DNA from: Branchiostoma lanceolatum
Lineage: Eukaryota; Chordata; Leptocardii; Amphioxiformes; Branchiostomatidae
Reading direction: 5' to 3'
Length of the DNA stretch: 64,000 nucleotides
NCBI RefSeq assembly: GCF_035083965.1
Contig: NC_089729.1
Span: forward strand, 15,116,964-15,180,963
Positions 10,701 to 22,100 of this stretch are shown here, piece by piece. Position numbers and translations under genes: made by a program. The notes beneath the pieces were generated by a model that worked only from the letters and a program-made list of their open reading frames with translations, was not told the DNA's origin and searched no databases. Position 1 is the first letter of the stretch, and every line of letters begins with the position of its first letter.

Positions 10701-13700
10701 AGGTGGCAAGTGGCATTATACAAATCCTACAATTTTAGTACAAAAGTTTGGAGATTACCTGCAAACATTTCAGGTAATCTCCAGACTAGGAATGTACATT
10801 TCTACTTGGCAGAAAGGTGGTCCGGATCCAGACTGTGTACCAGAGCTCTGGCTACTCAAGATTTTGTGGCACAAACATTATACTTTCTACACACTTAGTC
10901 AACTATCAGAAGTGCCTGTTCCTTGCGACCATTGGGGGTAAAGCAGAGGGGCGGGGACAAGCAAACTTAACTTAAGTAGACTTTTTGTGGAGGCAAAAAG
11001 GATTACAAAGCGGAGGTAGGTGGGGGTGAAAATAGTGTTTGTAATGGTCAGAATTGATTTTGAAGAACATTTATCAAGATTGCAAAAAAAATGAACAGTA
11101 CCCTGAGCTTGCTCTGGATGAGTTGGAGGGGGTAGGTTGTAACCGTTGCGATCCCCTTGGCAATGGCTCCGACCAAGAAGAACTGCCAGGCGTTCAATTC
11201 CTGAGGGGAAACAGCAGAGTGCTACACATGCACATCCGGAGGGAGGGGGGCTGGTTAGTGATTAAAGGGTTCATTGTTGCTGTCCACAGTATGTGTCAAT
11301 CATTCACAGATCAATCATATAGAGGAAGCAACAAGATGTAAATGATTTAATTTATATTTGAAGATCAAGATAGGCATTGAATGCAATCATGTCCTTAAAT
11401 GTATATCCTTAAATCCATATACCTCAGGTATAATCTCAGGGCATGCATTTTCAACCAAGCATACTGAGTCATTACAGCTTAATCTTTTCAATTTTTAACA
11501 TTTTTGTAAAAGGTAGATCCTCTAGATATTGCTTGATCAGTGAATTGGCTTGTTATGCTTTGGATTGAATCATGATTGAATCATACTTCTAATGCTAAAA
11601 ATGACACATTGGAATTTGTCCATAATAATTATGGTCTATAACACAAAACAGAGAAAAAAAGGCTCTTCAAGAAAACAAACCAAAACACAAGGAATTTCAG
11701 TCCCTACAAAATCAGGCAATCAGTTGTTAGATTTTCAAGAATACAAAATTAATCATTACCTGATGGGTGACCCTGGTTAGAGACCGTTTGAAGCCTTCAT
11801 AGAACATGAACTGTACAGCAGGGTTGAAGACTAGCAGCAGGGAGGGGAGCGTCCCACTCCAAAGGGCTGACACACCCTCGTCTCGAACAATACGACGGAA
11901 CGCATCTGGGGTAATAATACAGACATATAGTCAAATAAAAAGCAGCACTTTGACAGAATGTATGGTATAAGGTCATGTTCGCATGTATAAGGATGATATG
12001 TTCCCATTTATGGTTTCCAAACGTTGTGTCTGAAAAGATAACGTATGCAATGAAAATTAAGTATTATCCTCTCATAATGTGTTCAGTTGAGTTCTTTACT
12101 GTGACATTTTTTAATATTCCTGTGTTTCCTATTTGTTTTATCTCATGTGTTTCTGGGCCCCCTTGGAAATCAGCTTATGGCTGAAGGGGTCACCCAGATG
12201 TTTAAAGATTTAATAAATAAATAATAAATAAATAAGTAAACAAAATTCTGATGCAAAGTTAACCAAACATCCAACAGAAACCATGATAAATTCTATTCTA
12301 ACTACTCTCCAAGCAGAGGTTGGTGGGGAAAGTTGTGATCTAATCTCTTTACCCAGTTTTCTTTCCGCTGACCCCACCAACTGCAGAAAAAGACGAGGGG
12401 AAAAGACACCCCTCCCCTTCAAAATGGTGACACCCAACATGGCGGACAGCAAAAATAACGTCTTTCTTACCCTGCTTAATTTATCAACACTATATGCCCT
12501 TCAACAGTTCAAGCAGGGGCAAGAAGGAGTAAAAATCCAATCCAATCTATCAAAATATGTGGAACATTCTTAATTTTTGAAACTTACAGAGATACAGTTG
12601 CAGATAGCTAGAGAATTAAGACAAAGTATGTGGCCCATCTCTACAACTTACCCACAATGCCCTTGTAGTGCGGAGGTTTGTTCTCGCGCTGTTCTTCTCC
12701 CGTGAACTTTGCCCCCTGCAGCTTCAGCCTGGTGTTCACCACCCACATGGGTGTGGTCAATAGTACGTTCACTACACCTGGGGAACAGGCATCAAGATTG
12801 TTGACATGACAACATAGTTACCGTGACAACAAAGTGCTCACCTTCACAACCAAGGGGTCACTATGACAACCATATGGTCACCATGACAACTAAGTAGCTA
12901 CCATGGACATCTACCAGTAGATTTCTGTGCAGGGTGCATCCCTGGGCGTGATACCTACGTCAAGTTTTGTCCATATAAGATAAGATACGATTGTATTTCA
13001 AACTGTATACCTACCATTTTTGCAACTGTATTTTTATCTTCATGTCTAAATGTGCATTGCAGTGCTCAAAATCTGTTGTAAATAGCATCTATGTTCCCAT
13101 TTTGTGATATCAATAAACAAAACTAATCAATAGATACCAACGTTAACTTCCTGCCAACCTGCAGAACAAACTTCACATCCTGACAGTCTCTGTTTACAAC
13201 TCGGGGACAACTTGAGCACACACCAAGACAAAAAAACAGACAAAAAACAAAGCCTCCACGTACCTGCCATGAATGCAAGACACAGGTCCTTGAGAGGGCT
13301 GTCTGGTTGGTGGTTCATGATGGTCTTCAGCCCGTTGTGCGTGTAGAAGTAAACAAAGTTGGAGCAGCAGAGACTGGACACCACAGGGAACCATCCTCGG
13401 TACAACGCCTTCCTGGAATAGTTACGAACTTTAACCTTCTCCCTAAGGCATCATTCAGCACAGAATTTGTATTGGTTATGGCAGGAATCAAAATACTGGC
13501 CATGGGTGCGTGTGCACTTTTGTGCACCTAAAGTTGGAGCTGTGCACCTAATTGTTGACTGTGGGTGCTGCGCCTCTAGATATTTGTTTACTAGTAGGGT
13601 TCATATGTAAAGGTACTATAATTGTGCACTTAAATACTATTATCTAACATCTATTTTTCCTTACATTTAACTTTTAAAAATAATGAAAAAACAATGAAAC

Positions 13701-16383
13701 CTTTTTTCAAAGTTTCTTGTAATATTGTATTTGTTTAAGACTAAGATGAAGTTAGCTATAGAATTTTATATTCAACCTCTAAGAGAGGCAGTAAGGTAAT
13801 CAGGTAATTAGGTAGCGTGCGTAGTCCAGTGGTTAGCGATCTTGCCTCTGGAACTAGAAGCCCCGGGTTCGATCCCAGCTGTGTCGCTCACCCGACATGC
13901 ACGCTACCGGAAAGGGTCGAAGTCCTTAGGACGGGACATTAAGCCGTGGTCCGCTGTTCAATGTGCTTGTCGAAAAGAGCTAGGGGAATTTCCCTGGTAC
14001 ATTGAACCTGTAAATACTGTACATAGCGTCTGTCTTCCTGTCACGACCAGTGGAAGATTAGCTCATCTGTTCATTGAGTTCATTTGAGCTAAACTGGTTC
14101 GAGATCGCTTTCCTTTTTGCTGACTACTGTACTACTTGTATGAAGTGGGAAAATTCCAATAGCATATGTATCTCAATTTTTAGGTAATAGGTACTACATG
14201 TAGGTGCTAATAGGTAACTAATGCGATGTGGAGGAATTGAAAACAAGCCCATCTCTTATTATACTTACACCCCTTCCTCTTTGGCAATTTCGGAGATGAC
14301 TTCGTGAGTGTACTTTGCCTTCCTCTTGTCATCAACTGCAAAATAATTCACAATTAATCAATCAATCAATCAATCAACTTCATTATTCTTGATATTACAT
14401 GATGTACTACAAACAATGAAATATTTGGTTTTATGTTCGCATTCTCTGTCTAACTACTGTAATGTTATTGTTTCAACTGCTAACTTTAAACATTACAAAT
14501 GCCTCCTTCCCTCTCCTCCTGTGAAGTCCCAGCAAAATCAATATACAATCATTACTAGTATGTACATGTACTACTGTAAAGTAGAGGTAAAGCTACTCCA
14601 TTGCTGATCCTAAGACCTTCAACATGTCTTTTTGGGGATTTTTGAAGAGGACTCTTCCTTAAGGATTGTAATTAACGTGTCCCGACTTAATACCAGTAGT
14701 ACACCACTCATTATTTACTCATTGTTTGCTTGTTTTGCATAACATAGTAAACTGCCTTTTTGTGTAACACATCAGTAAGCTGTGTACGACCGCACTGGGG
14801 AACGGATTTTCTGTGAGTGAAAAATTTGCGCGTGAAAATTTGCGCGTGAAAATATGAGCGTGAAAAAATGAATTTCTTAAAAATGTCAGAAAATGTGTAG
14901 TATAATTTTCATAGTTGTCACCTGAATTTTTTTGTTCAGGTCCCTTGGGAATAGTTAAACTTTTTGGGACTTGAAACCTAAACATTTGAAAATCACTTAG
15001 ATTTTTAAGAAATACATGGTTAACTTATAATACTTATATAAGGTTTTGTATTGTAAAATGTAACTATTTGAAGCTTTTCTCCATTCTATTAACCTACTAG
15101 TAATTTCATATTTTCTCAAGCAGATTCTTTCATGCACAATTTTCAAACTTTTTGCACGTGAAAACTTAACATTTGAAAAACACTTAAAAATCACTTGAAG
15201 ATTCGCTTAGTTATTCCCAAGGGACCTAAAATTCAAACCAAAAATTCAGGAAACAGATGAGAAATCATATCATGGGGTAACATTTTTCTGACTGAGAATT
15301 CTGTAGTGCAAATTTTCTGACACATTTCTTGAACTTTATTTTTTCACGCACAAATTTTTCATGCACAATTTTTTCACACGCAAATTTCTCACGCGCACTA
15401 AACCCCAACCCCCGCACTGTAAGGTTTGCTCCACCAATGATCACATAGGGATAAACAGTGGAGTGGAATATTATCTTTCTGCTGTCCTTAAAACATGGAA
15501 CCTTTGGCTCATCACATCCAAATTTGAGAAGACGTCCCTATCTGAAGCTAGGTCATTTTCAGAGTCGAGTGAGGAAACTGGTGCCAAGTGCTTTGGGGCC
15601 TAGCTACTAGGGATTCGAACCCAGAAGCTAATATATTTTAACTAAGTCAACAAATCTTGTCATAAGACCACCTTGCCATCACATTATTTTTTCCCACCTT
15701 GTAATCTAAGTCTTGCTGTATCCAGAGGAAAGAACACTGACATAGCCGTCACACTGCCCTATATAAAAAGAGAAAAGAGTTTTACAAACCTCCATATCAT
15801 TTGCTTGAGCAACGATCCATTGAATGGAAAGTCCATTTGAGACCAAGGGAATTGTAACCATAGAGTTGTGCTTAATTACCAAGATATCTTTGAGCAATGA
15901 TTAAGTACACATGGTTAAATTCCTGGTGACATCTTCCCTAGTCTTTAATTTCGAGAAAGAAGCTTATAACTGTTTTGAGTGATCAAATTATCTCCTATCA
16001 AAAAAAGATCCCAGAAGATATAACAGCTAGGTTGTAAGAAACAGCCTTTATGTCATTAAGTTACATCACTTCATCTTATGTAAAGACAACATTTTTACGC
16101 TTGAATTCTTGCCCCTCCCCCTCCCCCAAAACGACACTGACAAATCAATCTGACTGTAACTGACATATAGTATTTAAAGAAAAACAGGAAGCACATTGTT
16201 AGACTTAGCCGTCCAAAGATTTAATTACATGTAGCCGTAAGTTAGTAGAGACTACTGGAATTTAATTTTCTGTGATAGAAAAGTTATACTAATTTTTACC
16301 GTAGCTCCCGCCACTGCGTGGATCAAGTTGTCGTAGCTGAATAAACTTATAGGAGAGGGAATTCCGTCCTCCACTTCTTCCAT
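7638..16383 (-). CDS. SLC25A17: Peroxisomal membrane carrier PMP34 (mitochondrial carrier family), complete gene
   Basis: The animal orthologue of PMP34, a peroxisomal carrier for CoA, FAD, NAD and related nucleotides. Coding exons on the minus strand: 16383-16300 (ATG), 15758-15698, 14335-14269, 13412-13264, 12777-12652, 11905-11760, 11200-11102, 9272-9187, then one of two last exons, 8225-8102 or 7797-7638. All junctions are GT-AG and phases agree (0,1,2,1,1,0,0,2). The product is 313 aa with the proximal last exon or 325 aa with the distal one; human PMP34 is about 307 aa. It starts [19 protein letters not shown]. The three carrier repeats show [26 protein letters not shown] and [13 protein letters not shown]. 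Exon 4 encodes [20 protein letters not shown], nearly identical to vertebrate PMP34. Identification is firm; use of both last exons is inferred. Confidence 0.93.
8102..8225 (-). CDS. SLC25A17: SLC25A17 proximal alternative last exon (duplicate)
   Basis: A second exon encoding the same segment, 305 bases upstream (in gene direction) of the distal one. It has its own acceptor (TGTAAACAG) and the same entry phase (AG|A, also Arg), and reads [20 protein letters not shown] then [20 protein letters not shown] and a stop. The helix is conserved but the C-terminal tail is shorter and acidic instead of basic. Because it has its own stop, inclusion gives a protein with a different end. It could instead be a duplicate that is never used. 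Confidence 0.75.
8855..9110 (-). mobile_element. tRNA-derived SINE, minus strand
   Basis: On the minus strand this begins with a tRNA-like head whose B box (complement of GGATTCGAAC at 9061-9070) is intact. The body matches the plus-strand copy at 13811-14100. Shared landmarks are AAAAGAGCT followed by GGGAATTTCCC, then GACCAGTGGAAGA and CATTGAGTTCATTTGA. It lies between exon 8 and the proximal last exon of SLC25A17. Confidence 0.7.
9405..11150. repeat. Four-unit tandem array that includes part of an SLC25A17 exon
   Basis: Units start near 9415, 9885, 10370 and 10695 and are about 320-490 bases long. Each has, in order: GGCAAGTGGCAT, TACAAATCC(T/G)ACAAAG, TCTGGAGATT, ACATTTCTACTTGGCAGAAAGGTGGTCC, and near its end TTGCTCTGGATGAGTTGGAG. 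That last block, read on the minus strand, is the end of the real exon 11200-11102 ([11 protein letters not shown]). Degenerate copies lie at about 9820-9870, 10312-10362 and 10640-10690. Several units also contain the hairpin GGAGATTACCTG ... CAGGTAATCTCC. The open frames of 143 and 164 codons at 9748-10366 are products of this array, not genes. Confidence 0.8.
12120..12238 (+). mobile_element. 3' tail of a non-LTR retrotransposon
   Basis: The segment GGGCCCCCTTGGAAATCAG, CTTATGGCTGAAGGGGTCACC and then (AATAAAT)n at about 12208-12238 has the form of a LINE 3' end. Only the tail is recognisable. The 5' limit is uncertain and no reverse transcriptase frame remains. It lies in an SLC25A17 intron. 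Confidence 0.5.
12790..12912. repeat. Short minisatellite next to an SLC25A17 acceptor
   Basis: About five imperfect units of roughly 22 bases with the core GTCACCATGACAAC. It starts within about 15 bases of the acceptor of the exon at 12777, so it overlaps the likely polypyrimidine and branch-point region. Confidence 0.6.
13811..14100 (+). mobile_element. tRNA-derived SINE, plus strand
   Basis: The head resembles a tRNA: an A-box-like TAGTCCAGTGG at 13822-13832 and a B box GGTTCGATCCC at 13866-13876. A body follows that is shared with the minus-strand copy at 8855-9110. The tail includes CATTGAGTTCATTTGAGC. The tRNA-like part does not fold as a clean cloverleaf, so it is a SINE rather than a tRNA gene. 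Confidence 0.75.
14785..15422. mobile_element. Inverted-repeat element with GCGTGAAAA arrays
   Basis: Mirror-image halves: GTGCG/GCGTGAAAA repeats at about 14813-14868 and their complements at 15343-15393. Inside these, TTCCCTTGGGAAT-type blocks are mirrored (GGTCCCTTGGGAATAGTTA at 14939-14957 and its complement near 15210-15228). There is no coding capacity. It is probably a non-autonomous DNA transposon lying in an SLC25A17 intron. Confidence 0.55.
15480..15680 (-). mobile_element. SINE fragment, minus strand
   Basis: The minus-strand B-box-like GGGTTCGAATCCC (complement at about 15609-15621) lies next to a tRNA-like flank ending near CACCTTGCC. The body (15500-15605) resembles the SINEs at 44950-45230 and 59190-59445 only weakly. 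Boundaries are approximate. Confidence 0.4.
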
Positions 16384-17092
16384 TGTACAGTCTGGTTAAA
16401 TCTTGGACCCTGGACTTACCAAAAACTACGACAAAACGTCAACATAAGCTTTACAAAAACACTTCTAAATTTCACACACATGCGGGCTCTCACCGGCAAT
16501 TCACGTAACTGACCTTTCACCTTCCTTCAGGGACGGTTCAAAACTATTCTAGGGGACCTTCTAAAATAGATTATTTTGCCCAGAAAACTGAATAAAAACT
16601 GCAATTGTTTCTTAAACTATAAATTTGTAAGAATTCGAATAAAAGAGTTTTAGAAGAGCTTAATATTGTAAGCTTAACATTGTTATCTTATTTACCTAAA
16701 GTTTGATTAATGGTTTGGCCTATAGTATAGCGCGTCATTTCGCTCGAACCAAATGTGAGCGAGGGGTGCTTAATTGGTCTAATCATAAATATTTCCATCC
16801 TTTTCATAACTAAAGATGAATTAATATTATGTTTAGATAGAAAAAGATAGTACTCTTTCCACAATTTGCTTATAAATACAGTACCTTGAAGCTGGAATAC
16901 ATATATCAAAAGTCAGATCCATCCCATTTTTTCAATGTGGCATAATCCAGCATAGTTTCCAAGATGGCGACGTGAAAACTAAAAAAAATCGGAATTTTGC
17001 CATCTTTATCTCGTTTTCTCTCGTTTAAAACGAGAATTACCCCCAGCAAAGGTGTCATAAGATAGGCAAAGAGTTCCAGACTATTTAGTACG
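16384..17092. promoter_or_regulatory. Divergent SLC25A17-MOSMO intergenic promoter region
   Basis: Only 709 bases separate the two start codons, which point away from each other. No TATA box fits either gene. A YY1-like AAGATGGCGACG lies at about 16961-16972, on the MOSMO side. Head-to-head pairs this close often share a bidirectional promoter; co-regulation here is inferred. Confidence 0.5.
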
Positions 17093-19155
17093 ATGGATAA
17101 GTTGACTCTCATATCGGGTTTTCTGTTTTTCGCCGCCGATGTTTTCGCCATCGCAAGTCTGGCTAATCCCGAGTGGATTGTCACGGACGAAGACGCGGGT
17201 ATGTCTACTTTATGATTTACACTGCCCGTATAATTTATGCATTTAGCATGGATTACAATGTGTAACCATGATAAAATTTATTGTTTTAAATTATTTCTAG
17301 CTTAAGTTATGTTTTCGTGTGCTAGCAAGATAACCTTTAGATACGTGAAAAAAATATGATCACTGGTAGCTCGCCTCTAAATATGTCTAAAAAAAGTCTG
17401 ATATTGTTATACACATTTTTGTAATGTATTTTGGAAAGTTAGTAAGGTTTATGAATATTAGCCGGTTGAATCAGTGGTTAGGGTTTAGAATTTCAAGGTT
17501 TTGTCTTGCCTTTAAGGCGCACACTCTTGGGTTCGAATCCCTCTAGTAATGTTGTGCTCTTGGGAAAGGCACTTACACAATTGAATCTGGTGACAAATTA
17601 TGGGTATAAACCTTTGGCTAGGGACATCTTTTGGATGGGACCTAAAGCTGGAGGTTCCTCGTTTGAAGACGGCCACACCTCGAATATGTTACACATCACA
17701 CTTATCGCAAAGATATTTTATTCACTCCATTAGCTATCATATTACAAGTAACAAACAAGACTAGGGATCCATCCCGGTGTGAATAGATCAAACCTTACAG
17801 CCTGGTCTTATGCAGCTTGTGTGTAAATGTACTGTACAAAACGGATCTGTTACGCCTCAAGGTCTGGACACTTGAAATTGATATTCATGAAACATGTGTT
17901 TATGTACATGTATGTAGGCTCTGTGAACCTCGGTCTCATCAGCCAATGCCAGACCATCCACAAGAGAGAGAGAATATGCATGGCGCCGACGCTGCCGGCG
18001 GAGTGGCTCACGTCGCTCCTCTTCATCGTGGTGGGCATCATCTGCCTGACGGTCACGTGCGTACTGCTCTTCGCCTCCCACTGGCATCGCAGCGTGCTGA
18101 AATACGCCAGATGGATCGCATTCCTGGGAAGTAAGTACATTTCAAGGATCACTCCAGACATATAGAGCAGGATGGGGGTGCGTGCCAAGCACAGGATACA
18201 TGTCATGAGGGTGGAGTCTGGAGGGGTGTGTGCACCCGTCAAGAGGAGAGCAACTGAATTATTCTTCCGCCGCGCTGCCGATAGCTTAGCCACATGTGCA
18301 CCGCTGGCATACATGTTTTCTGACCAGCTTGCTTCGGTTTACGATATAAACAAAGACAGTCAAAGTTGTTTATATGCAAGTTGTATTTTGAAATGTCAGT
18401 GTGGCGTCTTATTTACCCCCGAATAATAATGTTTGAAGCGTCATATCGAGGAATGTTGATACATAGGAAATATGCAAATGAAGACCTTATTGGCATAATT
18501 AATGAGAAACTACTATAATTCTATACTGGTAAATGACAGCAATTTTATACTTGTGGCATCTTGAAGTTATGTGAATAAAATTCAATAAAGATTATGCAAA
18601 TAAGGACGTTATTTGCATGATAGGTGAAAAGATGCTACTGCCTTCTTTGCTAAGATAACTTGTCATACTTTGGCCAACTTCTGTTATTTGGATGGAGAAG
18701 ATGATCAATTGATGTAGTCTATGCAAACGACAACTTTTTTTGTATAATCAATGATAGACACCCTATTATTGACGAAGGTACGAGGTTGTGAAACTCTAGT
18801 TCATTGTTTATACAATTGAGTGAATGGTAAATGGTTTGGTGTTTTGGAATTCTATACAGATAGACGAAATATACAGAAAAACGTATACAAATAATTGGCA
18901 TATACATTTGTACTGTAGTAATGTATTTGATAACTTCACATGACACCTGTTCTCTTGCTCCCCCTAGTGGTCCTGTTCTGCCTTGCAGCCCTGATCTTTC
19001 CCATTGGCTTCTATGTTGATGAGATTGGCGGCCAGCCCTACAAGCTACCCAACAACACCCAGGTGGGGTCGTCATACGTGCTGTTTGTGCTGTCAATCTT
19101 CTTTACCATCATCTCAGAGTTATTTGCGGGAAAGGTGTGCCTCCCTGTGTTTTAG
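17093..19155 (+). CDS. MOSMO: Modulator of Smoothened, four-TM protein
   Basis: Three coding exons: 17093-17198, 17918-18130 and 18968-19155, all with GT-AG introns (phases 1 and 1), giving 168 aa; vertebrate MOSMO (formerly C16orf52) is about 167. The protein begins MDKLTLISGFLFFAADVFAI and contains NPEWIVT, GLISQCQTIHKRERICM, LPAEWLTSLLFIVVGII, YARWIAFLG, and IFPIGFYVDEIGGQPYKLPN, then SSYVLFVLSIFFTIISELFA and GKVCL at the end. Four hydrophobic segments fit the claudin-like topology. In vertebrates MOSMO works with MEGF8 and MGRN1 to lower surface Smoothened and dampen Hedgehog signalling; that role is carried over by orthology. It is divergent from SLC25A17. Confidence 0.95.
17462..17710 (+). 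mobile_element. tRNA-derived SINE in MOSMO intron 1
   Basis: The tRNA-like head has GAATCAGTGGTTAGGG and an exact B box GGTTCGAATCC at about 17530-17540. It is followed by a body with GGGAAAGGCACTTACAC and GGTTCCTCG. The body differs from the 13811 family, so this is a second SINE type. Confidence 0.6.
18437..18660. repeat. Degenerate duplication with octamer-like motifs
   Basis: Two loosely similar blocks about 125 bases apart (near 18470-18512 and 18593-18632). Each holds an ATGCAAAT/ATTTGCAT octamer-like motif, a GACCTTATT/GACGTTATT stretch and a TGAGAAA/TGAAAAG end. They lie in MOSMO intron 2, about 300 bases before exon 3. This may be a repeat fragment or POU-factor sites; nothing decides between them. 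Confidence 0.35.
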
Positions 19156-22100
19156 CCCTTCAATGGGACAAAATATTCGGACAACTTTTGAAGAGTGGCA
19201 TAGCTGTATGATATATGTATCTGTTGGATATAGTTGAAAACTGTATTACGAAACCATAAATGATACCTGCAATGAGTGACATATTGGCAAGCAAAACATT
19301 TGTTGGAAACCACTTATGTCAGTGGAATATAGCAACAAAACTTCAGTATGAGACCACATGGCATTACCAAAACCAGTGGCATGTAGTCATAAAACCTTGG
19401 TTTGACACCACATACATGTATGATACTACACTGCTGATAACATACAAAAGATAACATTAAAAATATAGCACGCAAATGTTTTGACAGTATAGGTCCTTTT
19501 TTGTAAATTTGATCTATGTTAGACTGTTGAAGAGGAAAACAAACAATTGTACAAAGAGGACTGGGGATGGTTATAATTACTTATTTCTATCTTGATGTAA
19601 GAATGATATATAACTTAAAATTTGCAATGTTCATGTAAATATATACTTGATCACATTTTTTTGCTTCTTTAAATTTGGTGTTGTCACAAGTTTGCTTGAA
19701 GTACATGTTTTGTACTCACAGAAGTATTTGTATTTATTGAGAATGAAACAATTCATTACATTGGGTCGGCCATGGCCAAGGCAGATATTGCTGGTAACGG
19801 CTGACCCACAAAAATTTAGATGAACGTACAACCTGTAAACGACCTACAATAAATGGAATAAAAAGTCATTACAAGTAGATGGTAAATACAGGACTGTTGG
19901 TTTACATATGTGTCAATATTGACCACTCCAGTTGAATGGATAATATTCCTCCTTATATCATGTATCCCTACACAATTCCTATTAGAAACGACTGTACTTT
20001 ATGACTTTATTGTTCCTTGTAAAGCAACAAAAAAGACGACAAATGATTTTTCAAGTAATGAGTTTCATATATAGCATGCAGCATGTTGGGTTAAACTAAG
20101 TATCATTCGTATCAGTTAGGTTTTAAAAGTCTCAAAGATTTGATTTTGAAATATGTGTCAAGCCATCGTAATTATCAAAAAGAGACTTGTCCCCATCTCT
20201 ATATGTTCCATGGAGCTCCAATGTTACTAGAAAGTATGGTAATCATGTAAAGAAATAGAGAAGTCATAACTACATGTATATGAAACAAGTGGAGCCTTTT
20301 AGCTTTGTTTGTAAATAAAACTCATTGTAAATAAAACATCCTAGAGCATTTGTGTGTGTTGTGAATTTAGGCCACAGCAAGTAATTTTTATGGATGACAT
20401 CAGCGCGCTCATTAATTTTCGCCTAATTTCGAAATAAAAAACAAGAAATTTCATTGCCCTCCGACGGTGGTCAACATGCCAAAAATGTGCAAATAAGTCG
20501 TAAACGTTGACAGTCTAAGGTGTTTCGTTGCATATGAATACCCAGTGTGGTTCCTGCCTATGATGGTATAATAACGAGCTGTTTTCTGCATTTGTTCTAG
20601 TGAATTGAGCTGTATACACAAGGTGTTTCATCGCATATGAATACCCAGTGTAGTTGCTTCAGATGATGGTACAACAAGCTCTTTTCTGCATTTGTTGTAG
20701 TTAGTCTATTGAGATGTATACACATCTACAAGGACATGTTTACTGTTGAATCAAGGAGGTTTTATATTACATATGAAACCTCATTGGTTGAATACAGGAA
20801 TAAAAGACCTGTTCGTCATGATATCATATTTCGTCGCCTCAATTCTTGTTTAACAAGATCTATGATCTCAAAATTTGAAAATATAGGAATCTTGTTTTTT
20901 TTTGCCCGCCTTGTTTTTTTTTTGCCCTATCTCATTAATTTTGGAGTCTGCGGAGGATGTCATCCATAAAATTTACCTGCTGTGGCCTTAGTAGTTGTAA
21001 GTTTGCCACACTACGGTATAGATACATTGTATATATTCTGCTCTCTTAGTGCACTGTAGACCAGGGCACACTCACACGCATGACTTCCTACCATAGTGTC
21101 ACCAAGTAAGTGATAGATCACAAATAAATATTTTGTACACTTGTGGAACTGTGTCATGTTATTCTTTTTGTTGTGAACTCCTACAGTATAGCCTATAGTT
21201 CATTTCAAATTGAATTTTGCTGTGCTTTGAATATACTTTATCAGACAAAATTGGGTTATGAATGTACATGTGTTACTAGTAGTTTACCTAACCTACAAAA
21301 ATGACTGCTTGAATAGCTACTGTGCACACACACACACATGCATTCAAACACAGCCACATGCATATGCATACTATACACATGCATACACACACACAAGCAT
21401 GATTATGCTTGTACAATAAGTGTACAGAACACAATACTCAATTTAGTGCAACTTCTTCCCTACATTTTGAACAGAATGTCTGCAAGACAAATCAAAAGAA
21501 AAAAAAAAACATTGCATGAATTATCCTTGCAGTGCAATCTTTATTAAATATGTTCAAAGTATTTCAATACTATGTAACATTATTATTGTACGTTATCTTA
21601 TAAATACAGCTCAGTTTTAAGTATCATGATACCCTGAAGTCCTCCCTTAATTTTATAGTTTTCTGCTATCACAAGCCATGGCAGAAACATGGTGGCAATG
21701 ATCTTACTAATAAGCTGTCTTGAGTTGACACTTTTTACACCTTTCCACTAAAAGCTGTGCCCTCTGAGTGACCTAACATTTAACAGTTACGAATGATTGA
21801 GAAAAATAGTTATGAGAATTTTTTTTAGGTTTTGTACGTTTTTTGTGTGTTTTACTTCAGATCACACTTCTGCATTCTGCATCATATTCCAATTATAGAA
21901 TCAAGAATCGCACAAATCCAATTTAGGTCGGTCAGCAATCACTGCGAACATGGAAAGCAGGCCTCAAGAAGTGTAGGCAATTTACATGTTAGTTGTCTGG
22001 ATGTCATTATCTACATGTACATGCACGTCTCGTTAAATATTATTTGCATGTGGAATTGCTGTACAATATGCATCCAGCATATTCTTGTATTTGTCTTGTA

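Noticed and set aside
13811..13890. Possible tRNA gene
   Set aside because: The A and B boxes are present but the stems do not pair well. The body downstream is shared with another copy, so it is a SINE head.
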